From assembly GCF_024594815.1 (NCBI RefSeq), contig NZ_JANJOU010000030.1, positions 1 through 64,000 on the forward strand: a stretch of DNA of 64,000 nucleotides, read 5' to 3'. A program made the translations under genes and the position numbers. The notes under the pieces were generated by a model. That model did no database searches, had not been told where the DNA came from, and was given only the letters and a program-made list of their open reading frames with translations. Position 1 is the first letter of the stretch. Every line of letters starts with the position of its first letter. Source of the stretch: Roseomonas populi. GTDB lineage: Bacteria > Pseudomonadota > Alphaproteobacteria > Acetobacterales > Acetobacteraceae. Of the stretch, positions 34,088 through 45,664 are shown one piece after another.

Positions 34088-34303
34088 CTAACCCGGAGCC
34101 CGCATCATCCGCATGATCGCCCGGCGCGCGAGGTCGCGCCGGGCTCTTTCCATGCCCGCCTCGATCGCCTCCGCATTGGTCCGGGCCGCGTCCTCGTAGG
34201 ACACTCCCTCGGGCGTGCGGTCCACCGTCTCCCACTCGGGACTGGCGCAGGAAGCCAGCAGAAGAGCTGTGAGTGTGGCTGTAAGGGCAGCGTGGAGGCG
34301 CAT
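34088..34303 (-). CDS. small putative lipoprotein
   Basis: A 71-residue protein. A short hydrophobic leader (MRLHAALTATLTALLLASC) ends in a lipobox LLASC, so Cys19 should be lipidated. The mature part is charged and ends with repeated Arg/Met (RRDLARRAIMRMM). The Met at 34303 is preferred to one 13 codons upstream because it gives a normal signal. I do not recognise the family. Confidence 0.62.
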   Translation of the reverse strand: MRLHAALTATLTALLLASCASPEWETVDRTPEGVSYEDAARTNAEAIEAGMERARRDLARRAIMRMMRAPG

Positions 34304-34410
34304 GGCGGGGTTGTAGGCGAATCGCCCGGCTCTCCACCACAACAGGTTCGCCGGGCGGTGACGCGGGGATGGCTAGGCGGCTGGCCGCCCCGTGATCCGG
34401 CGCCCCCGCA

Positions 34411-35115
34411 TCACTCCTCCGAGCCCAGCCGGTACCCCACGCCCGGCTCCGTCCGGATCAGGGATGCCGCCTCACCCAGTTTCTGGCGGAGATGCCCGAT
34501 ATAGACGCGCAGGTACTGCGCATCCTCCGCGTGCCCGGGGCCCCAGACGGCGGAGAGGAGCTGGCGCTGCGTCACCACCCGGCCCGTACCGGCCCGCGCC
34601 AGGGCGGCGAGCACGGCCCATTCGCGCGGCGTCAGGCGCAGGAGGGCCCCGTGGAGGCGGGCCATGCGCCCGGCCAGGTCCACCTCCAGCGGCCCCACTC
34701 GGATCACGGCATCCGCCGGCACCGCCCCGCGCGCGGCGGCGCGGCGGAGCGAGGCGCGGAGCCGCGCCAGCAGCTCCCCCAGCGCGAAGGGCTTCTCCAC
34801 GTAGTCGTCCGCCCCCGCGTCCAGCGCCGCGACCTTGCCCTCCTCCCGGTCCCGGGCGGAGAGGACGATGATCGGCGCCTCCGTGAAGCCGCGCAGGCGG
34901 GGGATCACGAGCTGCCCGTCCATGTCCGGTAGGCCGAGGTCGAGCAGCACCGCGGCGGGGCTGTGGGAAGCGGCGATCCGCAGCCCTTCCGCCGCGTTCT
35001 CTGCCCGCAGCGGTTCGTAGCCCGAGGCGGCGAGGGCGGGGCCGAGGAAGCGGTGGATCTGCGGCTCGTCGTCCACCACCAGCACGCGGGGTGGGAGGAG
35101 TTCCGCGCCGGTCAT
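34411..35115 (-). CDS. kdpE: response regulator KdpE
   Basis: A 234-residue OmpR/PhoB-type regulator. The receiver domain has VVDDEPQ near the N-terminus, the phospho-acceptor Asp in LLDLGLPDMDG and Lys in VEKPF. The C-terminal winged helix contains LTPREWAVLAALAR and YLRVYIGHLRQKLG, ending with EPGVGYRL. Phosphorylated by KdpD, it activates the kdp structural genes when potassium is scarce. The ATG overlaps the kdpD stop by 4 nt. A KdpE-like site lies before kdpF at 38256-38272. Confidence 0.95.
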   Translation of the reverse strand: MTGAELLPPRVLVVDDEPQIHRFLGPALAASGYEPLRAENAAEGLRIAASHSPAAVLLDLGLPDMDGQLVIPRLRGFTEAPIIVLSARDREEGKVAALDAGADDYVEKPFALGELLARLRASLRRAAARGAVPADAVIRVGPLEVDLAGRMARLHGALLRLTPREWAVLAALARAGTGRVVTQRQLLSAVWGPGHAEDAQYLRVYIGHLRQKLGEAASLIRTEPGVGYRLGSEE

Positions 35116-37811
35116 GCCGGGAACCGCAGGGACATGCGCGTCCCCTTGCCCTCATGCACCGGGCTTTCCGCCGCGATCTCGCCCCCCATGGCCCGCGTCA
35201 GGCCGCGGGCGATGGCAAGGCCCAGCCCCGTGCCGGCGGCGATGCGGTCCGTGCGGCTGGCGCGGAAGAAGGGGTCGAAGATCCGCACCAGGTCCTGGCG
35301 GGGGATGCCGGGCCCGTCATCCTCCACCTGCACCAGCACGTTCGCGCCTTCCCGGCGCGCGGTGACGACGACATGGCCGTGCGGGCCCGAGAACTTCATC
35401 GCATTGTCCAGGAGGTTGGAGAGGATCCCGTCGAACAGGACGGGGTCGAGCGAGGGGGTCGGGAGCCGGTCGCCGAGCCGGCGCTCCACGGGCCGCCCGG
35501 CCGCTTGCCCGGCGCGCTCCGCGGCGGCCTCGATCGCGGCGGGCAGGTCCAGCGGCTCCCGCCGCAGGGGCACCGCGCCGCTCTCCACCCGCACCATGTC
35601 CAGCACGTTGGTGGCGAAGCGCGCCAGCCGCGCCGTCTCCTCCTCCGCGGCCAGGATCAGGTCGGCGCGCGCCTCGGGCGGTAGGGCCTCGCCCATGGTG
35701 CGCAGCGTCTCCAGCGATCCGCGGATGCCCGTCAGCGGCGTGCGCAGGTCGTGGCCGAGCGAGGTGAGCAGTGTCGTCCGCAGCGCGTCCGCCTCCGCGC
35801 GCGCCGTGCCGCGCGCGCGCTCCTCCATCAGCTCGGCCCGCTCCAGCGCGATGGCGGCCTGGTCCAGCAGCGCGTCCAGCGTGCGGGCGCGCTCCGCGTC
35901 CAGCGGCTCGGTCCGGTCGGCGAAGCGCAGCCCGACCAGCCCCGCCGCGCCCGCGCCGCTGGAGAGGGGCTGGAACTGCCAGGGCACGGCGGGCAGCGTG
36001 TCCGTCCCCCAACCCGCCGGGGAACGCCGGGCGGAGGCCCAGCGCGCGGCGGCCATGGAGGCGTCGTCCGGCTGGGCGTGGGGGGGCGCTGCGGCGCGCA
36101 GGACAAGGTCGGCCTCCTCCGGCGCGCGGGGCGCATCCAGCCCCAGCCCTGGCAGATCACCCGCCGTCAGCGGCATCAGCACGCAGCAGGGGCAGCCCGC
36201 CACCCGCTCCGCCTCCCCCGCGATGAGGGTGAGGAGGTCGCCGCGGCTCATCGGGGCGCCCAGGCGCCGGCTGAACTCCACCAGCCGCCGCAGCCCGAAT
36301 ACCCGCGCCCGGGCCGCCCGGACGGAATGGCCCAGCCGCCCCGCCGTGCCGGCCAGGAGCAGGGCGACGAGGCTGAAGACGACCGCCCCCACCACCTCCT
36401 GCGGCCCGGCGATGGTGAGGGTGTAGCGGGGAGGGATGAAGAGGAGGTTCCAGGAGAGGAAGGAGAGCACGGCCGCCGCCACGCCGTGCGCGGGCCCGAA
36501 GGCGACGGCGGAGGCCACCGTGGCCGCCAGGTACACCATGCCCAGCGCGCCTTCCGCCACGATCCCGTCCAGCCCGAAGCCGATTCCGGTGGCGGCCAGC
36601 ACCAGCAGCGGCACGGAGGCCCAGCCAAGCCACGAGGGAACGGCGCGGGCCGGAGGAGGGGAGGGGCGCCGCCCCGTGCCGACGGGATCGGGCACGAGGT
36701 GCAGGGCGAAATCCGTGGCCCGCCGCAGCAGGGTGGCGGAGAGGGTGCGGCCGGTCAGCCGCCGCCACAGCGAGGGCCGCCCGCGGCCGAGCACGAGGTG
36801 CGTCACGTTCCGCTCCGCCGCCGCGGCCAGGATGGCGCGGGGCACGTCGGTGTCCACCACCGTCTCCGTCTCTGCCCCCAGCGTCTCGGCGAAGCGCAGC
36901 GCGGGGGTGGGATCGCCTCCGCCCATGCCGGGCCGCTCCACGTGCAGCGCCACCAGCGGCGCGCGCAGCGTGGCGGCGATGCGCTGGGCGTGGCGCACCA
37001 CGTTCTCCGCGGAGGCATCTGCGCCGACCAGCACCATCACGCGGTCCCCCGTGGGCCAGGGGCCGGCAATGGCGTTGGCGCGCATGTAGCCGGTGACGTC
37101 GGCATCCACCCGCTCCGCCGTGCGGCGCAGCGCCATCTCGCGGAGCGCGGCAAGGTTGCCCTCGCGGAAGAAGCCGCGCAGGGCGCGCTCCGCTTGGTCC
37201 GCGCGATAGACCTTGCCCTGGCGCAGCCGCTCCAGCAGCTCCGCGGGCGGGATGTCGATCAGCTCCACGGCGTCGGCGCCCGCCAGCACGCCGTCCGGCA
37301 CCGTCTCGGCCACGCGCACGCCGGTGATGCGGGCGACGGCGTCCGAGAGGCTCTCCAGGTGCTGCACGTTCATCGCCGTCCAGACCTCGATCCCGGCGGC
37401 GCGCAGCTCCTCCACGTCCTGCCACCGCTTGGGGTGGCGGCTGCCCGGCGCGTTGCTGTGCGGCAACTCGTCCAGCACGAGGATCGCGGGGCGGCGGGCG
37501 AGGGCGCCGTCCAGGTCGAACTCCTCCAGCACCTGGCCGCGGTAGTCCAGCCGGGCGCGGGGCAGCACCTCCAGCCCCGCCAGCTGCGCGGCCGTCTCCG
37601 CGCGGCCATGCGTCTCCGCGAGGCCGACCACGACATCCGTGCCGCCCAGCGCGCGGCGGCGGGCTTCGGTCAGCATCTCGTAGGTCTTGCCCACGCCCGG
37701 GGCGGCGCCGAGGAAGACCTTCAGCCGCCCGCGCCCCTCCCGCCGCGCCTCGGCGAGGAGGGCGTCAGGATCGGGGCGGGGCGGCTCGGCGGGGCGTGAG
37801 GAGGACGGCAT
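35112..37811 (-). CDS. kdpD: sensor histidine kinase KdpD
   Basis: An 899-residue membrane sensor kinase of full KdpD length. The N-terminal domain has Walker A GAAPGVGKT (about 33-41) and the conserved DELPHSNAPGSRHPKRWQD. A universal-stress-protein-like domain follows (about 250-370), then four DUF4118 helices (about 395-500), a GAF-like region, the H-box LGHDLRTPL, the N-box LLDNAMKFS, and GDG/ATP-lid motifs DDGPGIP and GTGLGLAIA. It senses low potassium or ionic strength and controls KdpE by phosphorylation. It is cotranscribed with kdpE (4-nt overlap) and transcribed away from kdpFABC. Confidence 0.97.
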   Translation of the reverse strand: MPSSSRPAEPPRPDPDALLAEARREGRGRLKVFLGAAPGVGKTYEMLTEARRRALGGTDVVVGLAETHGRAETAAQLAGLEVLPRARLDYRGQVLEEFDLDGALARRPAILVLDELPHSNAPGSRHPKRWQDVEELRAAGIEVWTAMNVQHLESLSDAVARITGVRVAETVPDGVLAGADAVELIDIPPAELLERLRQGKVYRADQAERALRGFFREGNLAALREMALRRTAERVDADVTGYMRANAIAGPWPTGDRVMVLVGADASAENVVRHAQRIAATLRAPLVALHVERPGMGGGDPTPALRFAETLGAETETVVDTDVPRAILAAAAERNVTHLVLGRGRPSLWRRLTGRTLSATLLRRATDFALHLVPDPVGTGRRPSPPPARAVPSWLGWASVPLLVLAATGIGFGLDGIVAEGALGMVYLAATVASAVAFGPAHGVAAAVLSFLSWNLLFIPPRYTLTIAGPQEVVGAVVFSLVALLLAGTAGRLGHSVRAARARVFGLRRLVEFSRRLGAPMSRGDLLTLIAGEAERVAGCPCCVLMPLTAGDLPGLGLDAPRAPEEADLVLRAAAPPHAQPDDASMAAARWASARRSPAGWGTDTLPAVPWQFQPLSSGAGAAGLVGLRFADRTEPLDAERARTLDALLDQAAIALERAELMEERARGTARAEADALRTTLLTSLGHDLRTPLTGIRGSLETLRTMGEALPPEARADLILAAEEETARLARFATNVLDMVRVESGAVPLRREPLDLPAAIEAAAERAGQAAGRPVERRLGDRLPTPSLDPVLFDGILSNLLDNAMKFSGPHGHVVVTARREGANVLVQVEDDGPGIPRQDLVRIFDPFFRASRTDRIAAGTGLGLAIARGLTRAMGGEIAAESPVHEGKGTRMSLRFPA

Positions 37812-37859
37812 AACCCGGGTCAGGCGGTGGATGGGGGCCGGGGAGGCGCCCCCGTGCTG

Positions 37860-38135
37860 TCATCCTTTCGCATGGCCGCCGAGACAGCCCAAGGCGAGAG
37901 CGACGGCGGCGATCCCAACCGCCCCGGCCAGCCAGAGCACCGCGAAGGCCGGGTTGGACGTGGCCGGGCCCCGCAGGCCCATGACGAGCGAGCCGAACAG
38001 GCCCTAGAGGAGCAGTGCCAGGAAAGCGCAGAACCCGGTGCGGCAGGGCGGGATTTGCCGGATACGGGAAAGGCTCCGGCCCTGACCGGGGGAGGCGCGG
38101 TGCATCTCCTGCAGCGGCGCTATGGCGGCCGACAT
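37860..38135 (-). pseudogene. small two-helix membrane ORF interrupted by an in-frame TAG
   Basis: Starting at the ATG at 38135, which has GGGAG before it, the frame reads MSAAIAPLQEM..., reaches a hydrophobic stretch (TGFCAFLALLL), meets TAG at 38004-38006, then continues in the same frame with GLFGSLVMG, a linker, and a second helix (FAVLWLAGAVGIAAVALALG), ending at TGA 37860. Without the TAG it would be a 91-residue protein with two membrane helices. It lies between kdpD and the kdpFABC promoter. It may be a recently broken gene, a sequencing error, or read through. I do not recognise the family. Confidence 0.45.
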
Positions 38136-38182
38136 GCTCCCACCTTCCGATGCGTGGACCGGGCGGTAATCTGGCGGGGCCG

Positions 38183-38237
38183 GCGTAAAGGCGCGATGAT
38201 CGGAAGGGACACCCGGCATAAAGGCCGCGTAAAGGCG
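38183..38237. repeat. direct repeats GCGTAAAGGCG in the kdp upstream region
   Basis: GCGTAAAGGCG occurs at 38183-38193 and 38227-38237, with the variant GGCATAAAGG at 38215-38224 between them and its inverse CTTTATGCC at 38255-38263. Spaced repeats in a control region suggest binding by a regulator, most simply KdpE. Confidence 0.4.
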
Positions 38238-38255
38238 GGCGCGTCGCCGGCAGGC

Positions 38256-38272
38256 TTTATGCCCTTTTTACG
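38256..38272 (+). promoter_or_regulatory. KdpE-like binding site upstream of kdpF
   Basis: TTTATG-CCCTT-TTTACG matches the form TTTATA-N5-TTTACA that I recall for the E. coli kdp operator, and the G/C-rich GAGCCCGCC following it resembles the E. coli flank. A second TTTTTACG is at 38298-38305. It lies about 90 bases before the small ORF and 180 before kdpF. Confidence 0.5.
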
Positions 38273-38359
38273 AGCCCGCCTGCCTTCCCGAATGGTGTTT
38301 TTACGGCCGCAGGGCTGAATCCCTGTGCGGTCGCCGGCCCATGCCGGCAGGGAACCGCC

Positions 38360-38443
38360 ATGCTCGACATCCTTCTTCTCGCGCTCGGCCTCGGCAGCTT
38401 CGCGCTGCTCGCGGCCTATGCTGCCGCCTGCGAACGGGTCTGA
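38360..38443 (+). CDS. 27-residue small membrane peptide upstream of kdpF
   Basis: The ATG at 38360 opens a short frame coding one hydrophobic helix ([26 protein letters not shown]-like; key elements [11 protein letters not shown] and YAAACERV), ending TGA at 38443. Seven bases later kdpF begins. GCAGGGA precedes the ATG. Similar very short peptides appear just before kdpF in other alphaproteobacteria as I recall, usually unannotated. It could be an extra small subunit of the Kdp complex. Evidence is position, start site and helix. Confidence 0.6.
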   Translation: MLDILLLALGLGSFALLAAYAAACERV

Positions 38444-38449
38444 CGCGCC

Positions 38450-38536
38450 GTGCTCGACCTCATCCTGGGCGGCGCCGTCTGCGCCGGCCTCCTGGCCTAT
38501 CTCCTGTGGGCGCTGCTGCGCCCCGAGAGCCTGTGA
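38450..38536 (+). CDS. kdpF: KdpF, small subunit of the potassium-transporting ATPase
   Basis: A 28-residue single-helix peptide starting at GTG. The form [19 protein letters not shown] followed by ALLRPESL is typical KdpF: a hydrophobic helix then L-L-R-P-E. KdpF stabilises the KdpABC complex in the inner membrane. It lies 16 bases before kdpA. Confidence 0.85.
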   Translation: MLDLILGGAVCAGLLAYLLWALLRPESL

Positions 38537-38552
38537 TCCGGACATCCGATCC

Positions 38553-40250
38553 ATGACACTCCTCGGCTGGGCGCAGATCGCGCTCGTCCTCGCGCTCACC
38601 GTCGCGGCCGCCGTGCCGCTGGGGCGCTACATCGCCGCCGTCGCCGGTGGCCACGTCACCTGGCTCCGGCCGGTGGAAGCCCTGTTCTACCGCGCGGGGG
38701 GAATCGATCCGGAGCGCGGGCAGGACTGGAAGAGCTATGCCCTCGCCATGCTCGCGGTGAACGCGGCGGGCTTCGTGCTGCTCTTCGCCATCCTGCGGCT
38801 GCAGGGCGTGCTGCCGCTGAACCCGCAGGGCGTTTCCGGCATGTCCTCCTGGCTCGCCTTCAACACGGCTGTCAGCTTCGTCACCAACACGAACTGGCAG
38901 GCCTATTCGGGCGAGGTCGCGGCCTCCTACCTGTCCCAGATGGCCGGGCTTGCGGTGCAGAACTTCCTCTCTGCGGCCACCGGCATCGCGCTGGCGCTCG
39001 CCGTCTCCCGCGCCTTCGCGCGTGGCGGGGTGCGGGAGCTCGGGAATTTCTGGGCGGACCTCACGCGCGTCACGCTCTACGTGCTGCTGCCGCTGGCGGT
39101 GGTGCTGGGCTTCGCCTTCGTCGCGCTCGGCATGCCACAGACCTTCGCGGACTACGCCACGGCCACCACGCTGGAGGGCGCGGAGCAGACGGTCCCGCTC
39201 GGCCCCGTCGCCTTCCAGGTCGCCATCAAGCATCTCGGCACGAATGGCGGCGGCTTCTTCGGCGTGAACTCGCTGCACCCTTTCGAGGGGCCGGACGCGA
39301 TCGCGACCGCCCTGCAGATCTGGGCCCAGGCCGTGATCCCCTTCGCGCTCTGCCTCACCTTCGGGCGCATCGTCGGCGATATCCGCCAGGGCCGCGCGCT
39401 GTTGGCCGTGATGGTCGGCTTCGTCGTGGTGGCCACCGCCGCCATCTACGCGGCCGAGGCCGCGGGCAACCCGCTGATGACGGCGATGGGCGTCGATCCC
39501 GCCATGGGCAACATGGAGGGCAAGGACCTCCGCTTCGGCCTGCCGCTCGTCGCGCTCTTCACCGCCACCACCACGGGCGCCTCCTGCGGCGCGGTGAACG
39601 CGATGCTGGACAGCTTCACGCCGCTGGGCGGGATGGTGCCGCTGTTCCTGATCCAGCTCGGCGAGGTGCTGCCGGGCGGCGTGGGATCGGGTCTCTACGG
39701 CATGCTCGTCTTCGCGCTGCTGGCGGTGTTCGTCGCCGGGCTGATGGTGGGGCGCACGCCGGAATACCTGGGCAAGAAGGTGCAGGCGCGGGAGATCAAG
39801 CTGGCGATGCTGGCGGTGCTGATCCTGCCGACCGCAATCCTCGGCTTCACGGCCGTATCCCTGGTGCTGCCGGCCGCGGTCTCCTCCATCCAGGATGCCG
39901 GGCCGCACGGCCTCTCCGAGATGCTCTACGCCTACACCTCGGCGGCGGGGAACAACGGCTCGGCCTTCGGCGGCCTCACCGCCGACACGCCCTGGCTGAA
40001 CACGACCCTCGGCATCGCCATGCTGCTCGGCCGCTTCGCCTTCGTCGTGCCGGTCCTGGCCATCGCGGGCTCGCTGGCCGCCAAGGCCAAGGCGTCGGAA
40101 GGCGCGGGCACCTTTCCCACCCACGGCCCACTCTTTGCCGGGCTGCTGGCGGGCGTGATCCTCATCCTCGGCGGGCTGCAGTTCCTGCCCTCCCTCACCC
40201 TCGGGCCGATCGCGGAGCACTTCACGATGCTCGCCGGCAAGTCCTTCTGA
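38553..40250 (+). CDS. kdpA: potassium-transporting ATPase subunit KdpA
   Basis: A 565-residue inner-membrane subunit with about ten helices that holds the potassium selectivity filter. Filter-type loops are visible: [46 protein letters not shown] and [12 protein letters not shown]. The ATG at 38553 follows kdpF after 16 bases; longer upstream frames are not coding. KdpFABC is a high-affinity ATP-driven uptake system induced at low potassium. Confidence 0.97.
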   Translation: MTLLGWAQIALVLALTVAAAVPLGRYIAAVAGGHVTWLRPVEALFYRAGGIDPERGQDWKSYALAMLAVNAAGFVLLFAILRLQGVLPLNPQGVSGMSSWLAFNTAVSFVTNTNWQAYSGEVAASYLSQMAGLAVQNFLSAATGIALALAVSRAFARGGVRELGNFWADLTRVTLYVLLPLAVVLGFAFVALGMPQTFADYATATTLEGAEQTVPLGPVAFQVAIKHLGTNGGGFFGVNSLHPFEGPDAIATALQIWAQAVIPFALCLTFGRIVGDIRQGRALLAVMVGFVVVATAAIYAAEAAGNPLMTAMGVDPAMGNMEGKDLRFGLPLVALFTATTTGASCGAVNAMLDSFTPLGGMVPLFLIQLGEVLPGGVGSGLYGMLVFALLAVFVAGLMVGRTPEYLGKKVQAREIKLAMLAVLILPTAILGFTAVSLVLPAAVSSIQDAGPHGLSEMLYAYTSAAGNNGSAFGGLTADTPWLNTTLGIAMLLGRFAFVVPVLAIAGSLAAKAKASEGAGTFPTHGPLFAGLLAGVILILGGLQFLPSLTLGPIAEHFTMLAGKSF

Positions 40251-40261
40251 GGCGAACCCAG

Positions 40262-42322
<2,061 letters not shown>

Positions 42323-42325
42323 ACC

Positions 42326-42910
42326 ATGTCCATCCTTCGTCCCGCCGCGACGGTCGTCCTCGGCTTTACTCTCCTCCTCGGCCTTGCCGCGCCCGCGGTG
42401 ATGACCACGGTGGCCGGCGCGGTGATGCCACGCCAGGCCGGCGGCTCCCTCATCGAGCGCGACGGGCGCGTGATCGGCTCCGCTCTCATCGGCCAGAACT
42501 TCACGGGGGAGCGCTACTTCCACCCGCGCCCCTCCGCCACCAGCGCGCCGGACCCTCAGGACAGCAGCAAGACGGTGGACGCCCCCTACAACGCCGCCGC
42601 CTCGGCCGCATCCCAGCGCGGGCCGACGAGCCAGGCCCTGCTGGACGCGGTGAAGGAGCGGGTGGCGGAGGCCGGGTCGGCGCCCGTGCCGGCGGACGCC
42701 GTCACCGCCTCCGGCTCGGGGCTCGATCCCGACATCAGCCCGGAGAATGCCGCCCGCCAGGTGGCGCGGGTGGCGCGGGTGCGGGGTCTCCCGGAGGAGC
42801 GGGTGCGCGCGCTGGTGGACGCCAGCACCGCAGGGCCGTGGCTGGGAATCCTAGGTGCGCCCCGCGTGAACGTGCTGCGGCTCAACCTGGCCCTGGACAG
42901 CGCGGGCTGA
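42326..42910 (+). CDS. kdpC: potassium-transporting ATPase subunit KdpC
   Basis: A 194-residue protein with a single N-terminal membrane helix (VVLGFTLLLGLAAPAVMT) and a periplasmic domain. Family segments are GSALIGQNFTGERYFHPRPS, SGLDPDISPENAARQVARVAR and VNVLRLNLALD. KdpC stabilises the complex and raises potassium affinity. It is the last kdp structural gene. A GC hairpin lies 29 bases after its stop. Confidence 0.97.
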   Translation: MSILRPAATVVLGFTLLLGLAAPAVMTTVAGAVMPRQAGGSLIERDGRVIGSALIGQNFTGERYFHPRPSATSAPDPQDSSKTVDAPYNAAASAASQRGPTSQALLDAVKERVAEAGSAPVPADAVTASGSGLDPDISPENAARQVARVARVRGLPEERVRALVDASTAGPWLGILGAPRVNVLRLNLALDSAG

Positions 42911-42938
42911 TCCGGCCCGCGCGAGATGCCGGCAAGGG

Positions 42939-42961
42939 CGGCCCCGGAACGGACGGGGCCG
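42939..42961. terminator. candidate bidirectional terminator between kdpC and the RTX gene
   Basis: CGGCCCCG (42939-42946) and CGGGGCCG (42954-42961) pair perfectly around GAACGGA. The genes on both sides converge here. No T-run is present. Confidence 0.5.
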
Positions 42962-42991
42962 TGCTGCCCGGCAGGCGGCCGAGGCGGCCTG

Positions 42992-45664
42992 TCAGAGCCA
43001 GATCGATGTCGGGTCGAGCGTGCCCACACCGCTCAGCACCAGCTCGAAATCCGCGACGCCATCGCCGTTGACGTCGCCCTGCAGGGTTCCGGCGCTGAAC
43101 CTCAGTTCGCCAGCCGAGCGGGAGAAGCGCGACGCACCGATCCAGGCGAAAGTCTGGTCGTCGGCACTGCCGACATCTGAGTCGATCGCCGTGAGATCGA
43201 TCCTGTCGCCCTCGGCGGCGCGGAAGTCGAGCAGGGTGTCACGCCCTCTCCCGGCCGGGCTGTCGTCGATGCTCTCGTAGCGGAAGGTGTCGGCGCCCGA
43301 TCCGCCGGTCAGGCGGTCGCTGCCGGCGCCGCCGAGGAGAACGTCATCCCCGTTGCCCCCGGCGAGGGCGTCGGCCCTGGCGGACCCGGTGATGGAGACC
43401 GCGGTGGCATTCGTGCCGTTGGTGATCCGCCAGCCGGCGCTGCCACCCGCGGCGCTCAGGTCGATGCTGAAGCCCTTCAGGTTGACGTTCGCGACGCCGT
43501 CGGCCCAGCTTTCCGCGGTCGCGACCCAGCTCGCCGCCAGGTTCGCATTGGCGACGGCACCGGCCGACACCGTGAGCGTCTCCGCGCCACCCAGCCCGAG
43601 ATCGGCGATGCTGTCGGTGCCGGCATCGACATGAAAGGTGTCGATCCCCTCGCGGCCGCTCAGGCTGTCGTTGCCCTGCCCGCCCGTGAGGGTGTCGTTG
43701 CCCTCGCCGCCCGAGAGCCGGTCATTGCCTTCGCCCCCGAGGAGAAGGTCGTGGCCATTGCCGCCGGTCAGGGTGTCGGCCCTGGCAGATCCCGTGATGG
43801 AGACCGCGGTGGCGTTCGTGCCGTTGGTAACCTGCCAACCGGCGCTGCCGCCCGCGGCGCTCAGGTCGATGCTGAAGCCCTTCAGGTTGACGTTCGCGAC
43901 GCCGTCGTTCCAGGTTCCAGCGCCCGCAACCCAGCTCGCCGCCATATTCGCGCTCGCGCGGGCACCGGCCGACACCACGAGGGTCTCGGCGCCGCCCAGC
44001 CCGAGATCGGCGATGCTGTCGGTGCCGGCATCGACATGGAAGGTGTCGATCCCTCCGCGGCCGCTCAGGCTATCGTTGCCCTGCCCGCCCGTGAGGGTGT
44101 CGTTGCCCTCGCCGCCTGAGAGCCGGTCATTGCCTTCGCCCCCGAGGAGAAGGTCGTGGCCATTGCCGCCGGTCAGGGTGTCGGCCCTGGCGGATCCCGT
44201 GATGGAGACCGCGGTGGCGTTCGTGCCGTTGGTGACCTGCCAACCGGCGCCCCCGCCCGCGGCGCTCAGGTCGATGCTGTACCCTCTCAGGGCTATGCTG
44301 GCGACGCCGTCATTGGTGCTGGCGTCTGTCGCCGTCCATTTCGCCGCGAGCATCGCCTCGGCCCTCGCGCCGGCCGAGACGACCAGCACCTCGGCACCAC
44401 CCAGGCCCAGGTCAGCGACAGTGCTTCTTCCCGCCTCGACGAAGAAGCTGTCCTGGCCTTCGCCGCCGTTCAGGATGTCCCTGCCGGCACCGCTCGCCAG
44501 GCGGTCCGCGCCGTAGCCGCCCCAGAGCACGTCGTTTCCGCTGCCCCCGGACAGCTGGTCGTCTCCATCGCCGCCCGAGAGAGCGTCGTTCCCGTCGCCA
44601 CCCGACAGGCTGTCGTTCCCCTCCCCGCCGAGAAGCAGGTCCGCCCCGCCCTGCCCGGACAGGCTGTCGTTCCCTGCCTCGCCGAGCAGGATGTTGTGCG
44701 CGGCATCGCCGAGCAGCGTATCCGCTCCGGCCCCCCCGTGGGTTTCCACGAAGGTGGGCGAGGTGGAGGCCTCGTCGCCGGCGTCAGGCTTCGGCGCCGG
44801 CGGGTTGGCGGCGGAGCGTATCAGCTCCGCGATGCTGGCCGCCATCCGCTCGGCCGCGAGGGCCGAGGAGGCGCCGTCCATATGGATTCCGTCCACCGTG
44901 GAGAGATCGAGCGTCTTCGCGCCGATCACCACGGACGGATCGCTGCCGATGATGTCCGACTGGGCGGCCCGGACCCCGGCATAGCTGCCATTGGGACCCA
45001 GGCCGATCTCCTGGATGACGATCCTGTCGGGCGAGAAGGCGGCCCTGACCCAGTCGAAGAACCTTCCCAGCTCATTGCCATAGGTGTCGTGGTTCGCGGC
45101 CGTGGCCGTGCGGGCGTCGTTCTCGCCCTGCGCCCAGATCACGTATTCCGCGCGGTTGCCGATGGACGCCAACTGGGCCTTCGCGTTGGCGAAGAGCGAG
45201 CCCGGCTCGTCTGTCAGCCAGTAGCCGTTGCCCCTGTTGTTCTCCGGCAGGAGGGAGGTCGCTCCGACGGCCGCGTTGATGATCGCGACCGGAGCGCCGG
45301 TCGCCTCGGCCAGCGCGTTGCCGAAGGCGATCGCCCCGGCCCCTGCCGGCGGCGCCCAGGCCCCCGACGCATCCAGCATGTAGGTCGAGCCGAGCGGCTC
45401 CTGCGTGGTCGCGTAGCTGAACCAGCGGGACATGTTGGACTGGCCGAGCGCGGCGACGACGATCCCGATGGCGACGTCGGTGCTGGTGATGGTGCCGCCA
45501 TTGTTGACCTCGAGGACGTAGCCGTCCCCCTCCGGCACGTTCTCGATCAGACCCCCCGACGTCCAGTCCGCGACCACCGTGCCGGCCTTGAGGAGCCGGG
45601 CCGAGTCTCCGGCGAAGGAGACGTCAGCCGTACCGGTACTGGGGTCGCGCTGAAAAAAGTACAT
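42992..45664 (-). CDS. RTX-repeat protein with SGNH / sialate O-acetylesterase domain
   Basis: An 890-residue, probably secreted protein. The head (about 60-285) has the esterase blocks GQSNM (74-78, Ser76), WAQGEND (about 178-183) and DGIH (Asp258, His261), typical of sialate O-acetylesterase-type SGNH enzymes. From about residue 308 it carries glycine-rich GGxGxDxLxG calcium-binding repeats, then three copies of a 135-residue module (beta-type segment plus repeats), and a C-terminal M10-like tail ([17 protein letters not shown]). There is no N-terminal signal peptide, as expected for type I secretion, but no secretion genes are nearby. It probably removes acetyl groups from an extracellular glycan. 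Confidence 0.88.
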   Translation of the reverse strand: MYFFQRDPSTGTADVSFAGDSARLLKAGTVVADWTSGGLIENVPEGDGYVLEVNNGGTITSTDVAIGIVVAALGQSNMSRWFSYATTQEPLGSTYMLDASGAWAPPAGAGAIAFGNALAEATGAPVAIINAAVGATSLLPENNRGNGYWLTDEPGSLFANAKAQLASIGNRAEYVIWAQGENDARTATAANHDTYGNELGRFFDWVRAAFSPDRIVIQEIGLGPNGSYAGVRAAQSDIIGSDPSVVIGAKTLDLSTVDGIHMDGASSALAAERMAASIAELIRSAANPPAPKPDAGDEASTSPTFVETHGGAGADTLLGDAAHNILLGEAGNDSLSGQGGADLLLGGEGNDSLSGGDGNDALSGGDGDDQLSGGSGNDVLWGGYGADRLASGAGRDILNGGEGQDSFFVEAGRSTVADLGLGGAEVLVVSAGARAEAMLAAKWTATDASTNDGVASIALRGYSIDLSAAGGGAGWQVTNGTNATAVSITGSARADTLTGGNGHDLLLGGEGNDRLSGGEGNDTLTGGQGNDSLSGRGGIDTFHVDAGTDSIADLGLGGAETLVVSAGARASANMAASWVAGAGTWNDGVANVNLKGFSIDLSAAGGSAGWQVTNGTNATAVSITGSARADTLTGGNGHDLLLGGEGNDRLSGGEGNDTLTGGQGNDSLSGREGIDTFHVDAGTDSIADLGLGGAETLTVSAGAVANANLAASWVATAESWADGVANVNLKGFSIDLSAAGGSAGWRITNGTNATAVSITGSARADALAGGNGDDVLLGGAGSDRLTGGSGADTFRYESIDDSPAGRGRDTLLDFRAAEGDRIDLTAIDSDVGSADDQTFAWIGASRFSRSAGELRFSAGTLQGDVNGDGVADFELVLSGVGTLDPTSIWL
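43391..44605. repeat. 405-bp tandem repeats inside the RTX gene
   Basis: The same landmark (GATGGAGACCGCGGTGGC) starts at 43391, 43796 and 44201, exactly 405 bases (135 codons) apart. The first two units are nearly identical at the DNA level; the third has drifted at its distal part. This marks recent in-frame duplication and a place where copy number may vary. Confidence 0.8.

Noticed and set aside
35751-37799. 682-codon open frame on the plus strand
   Set aside because: Shadow of kdpD; composition is repetitive and no family is visible.
43391-44605. Regular repeats that could suggest a CRISPR or satellite array
   Set aside because: The period is 405 bases, in frame, inside a protein gene with calcium-binding repeats.
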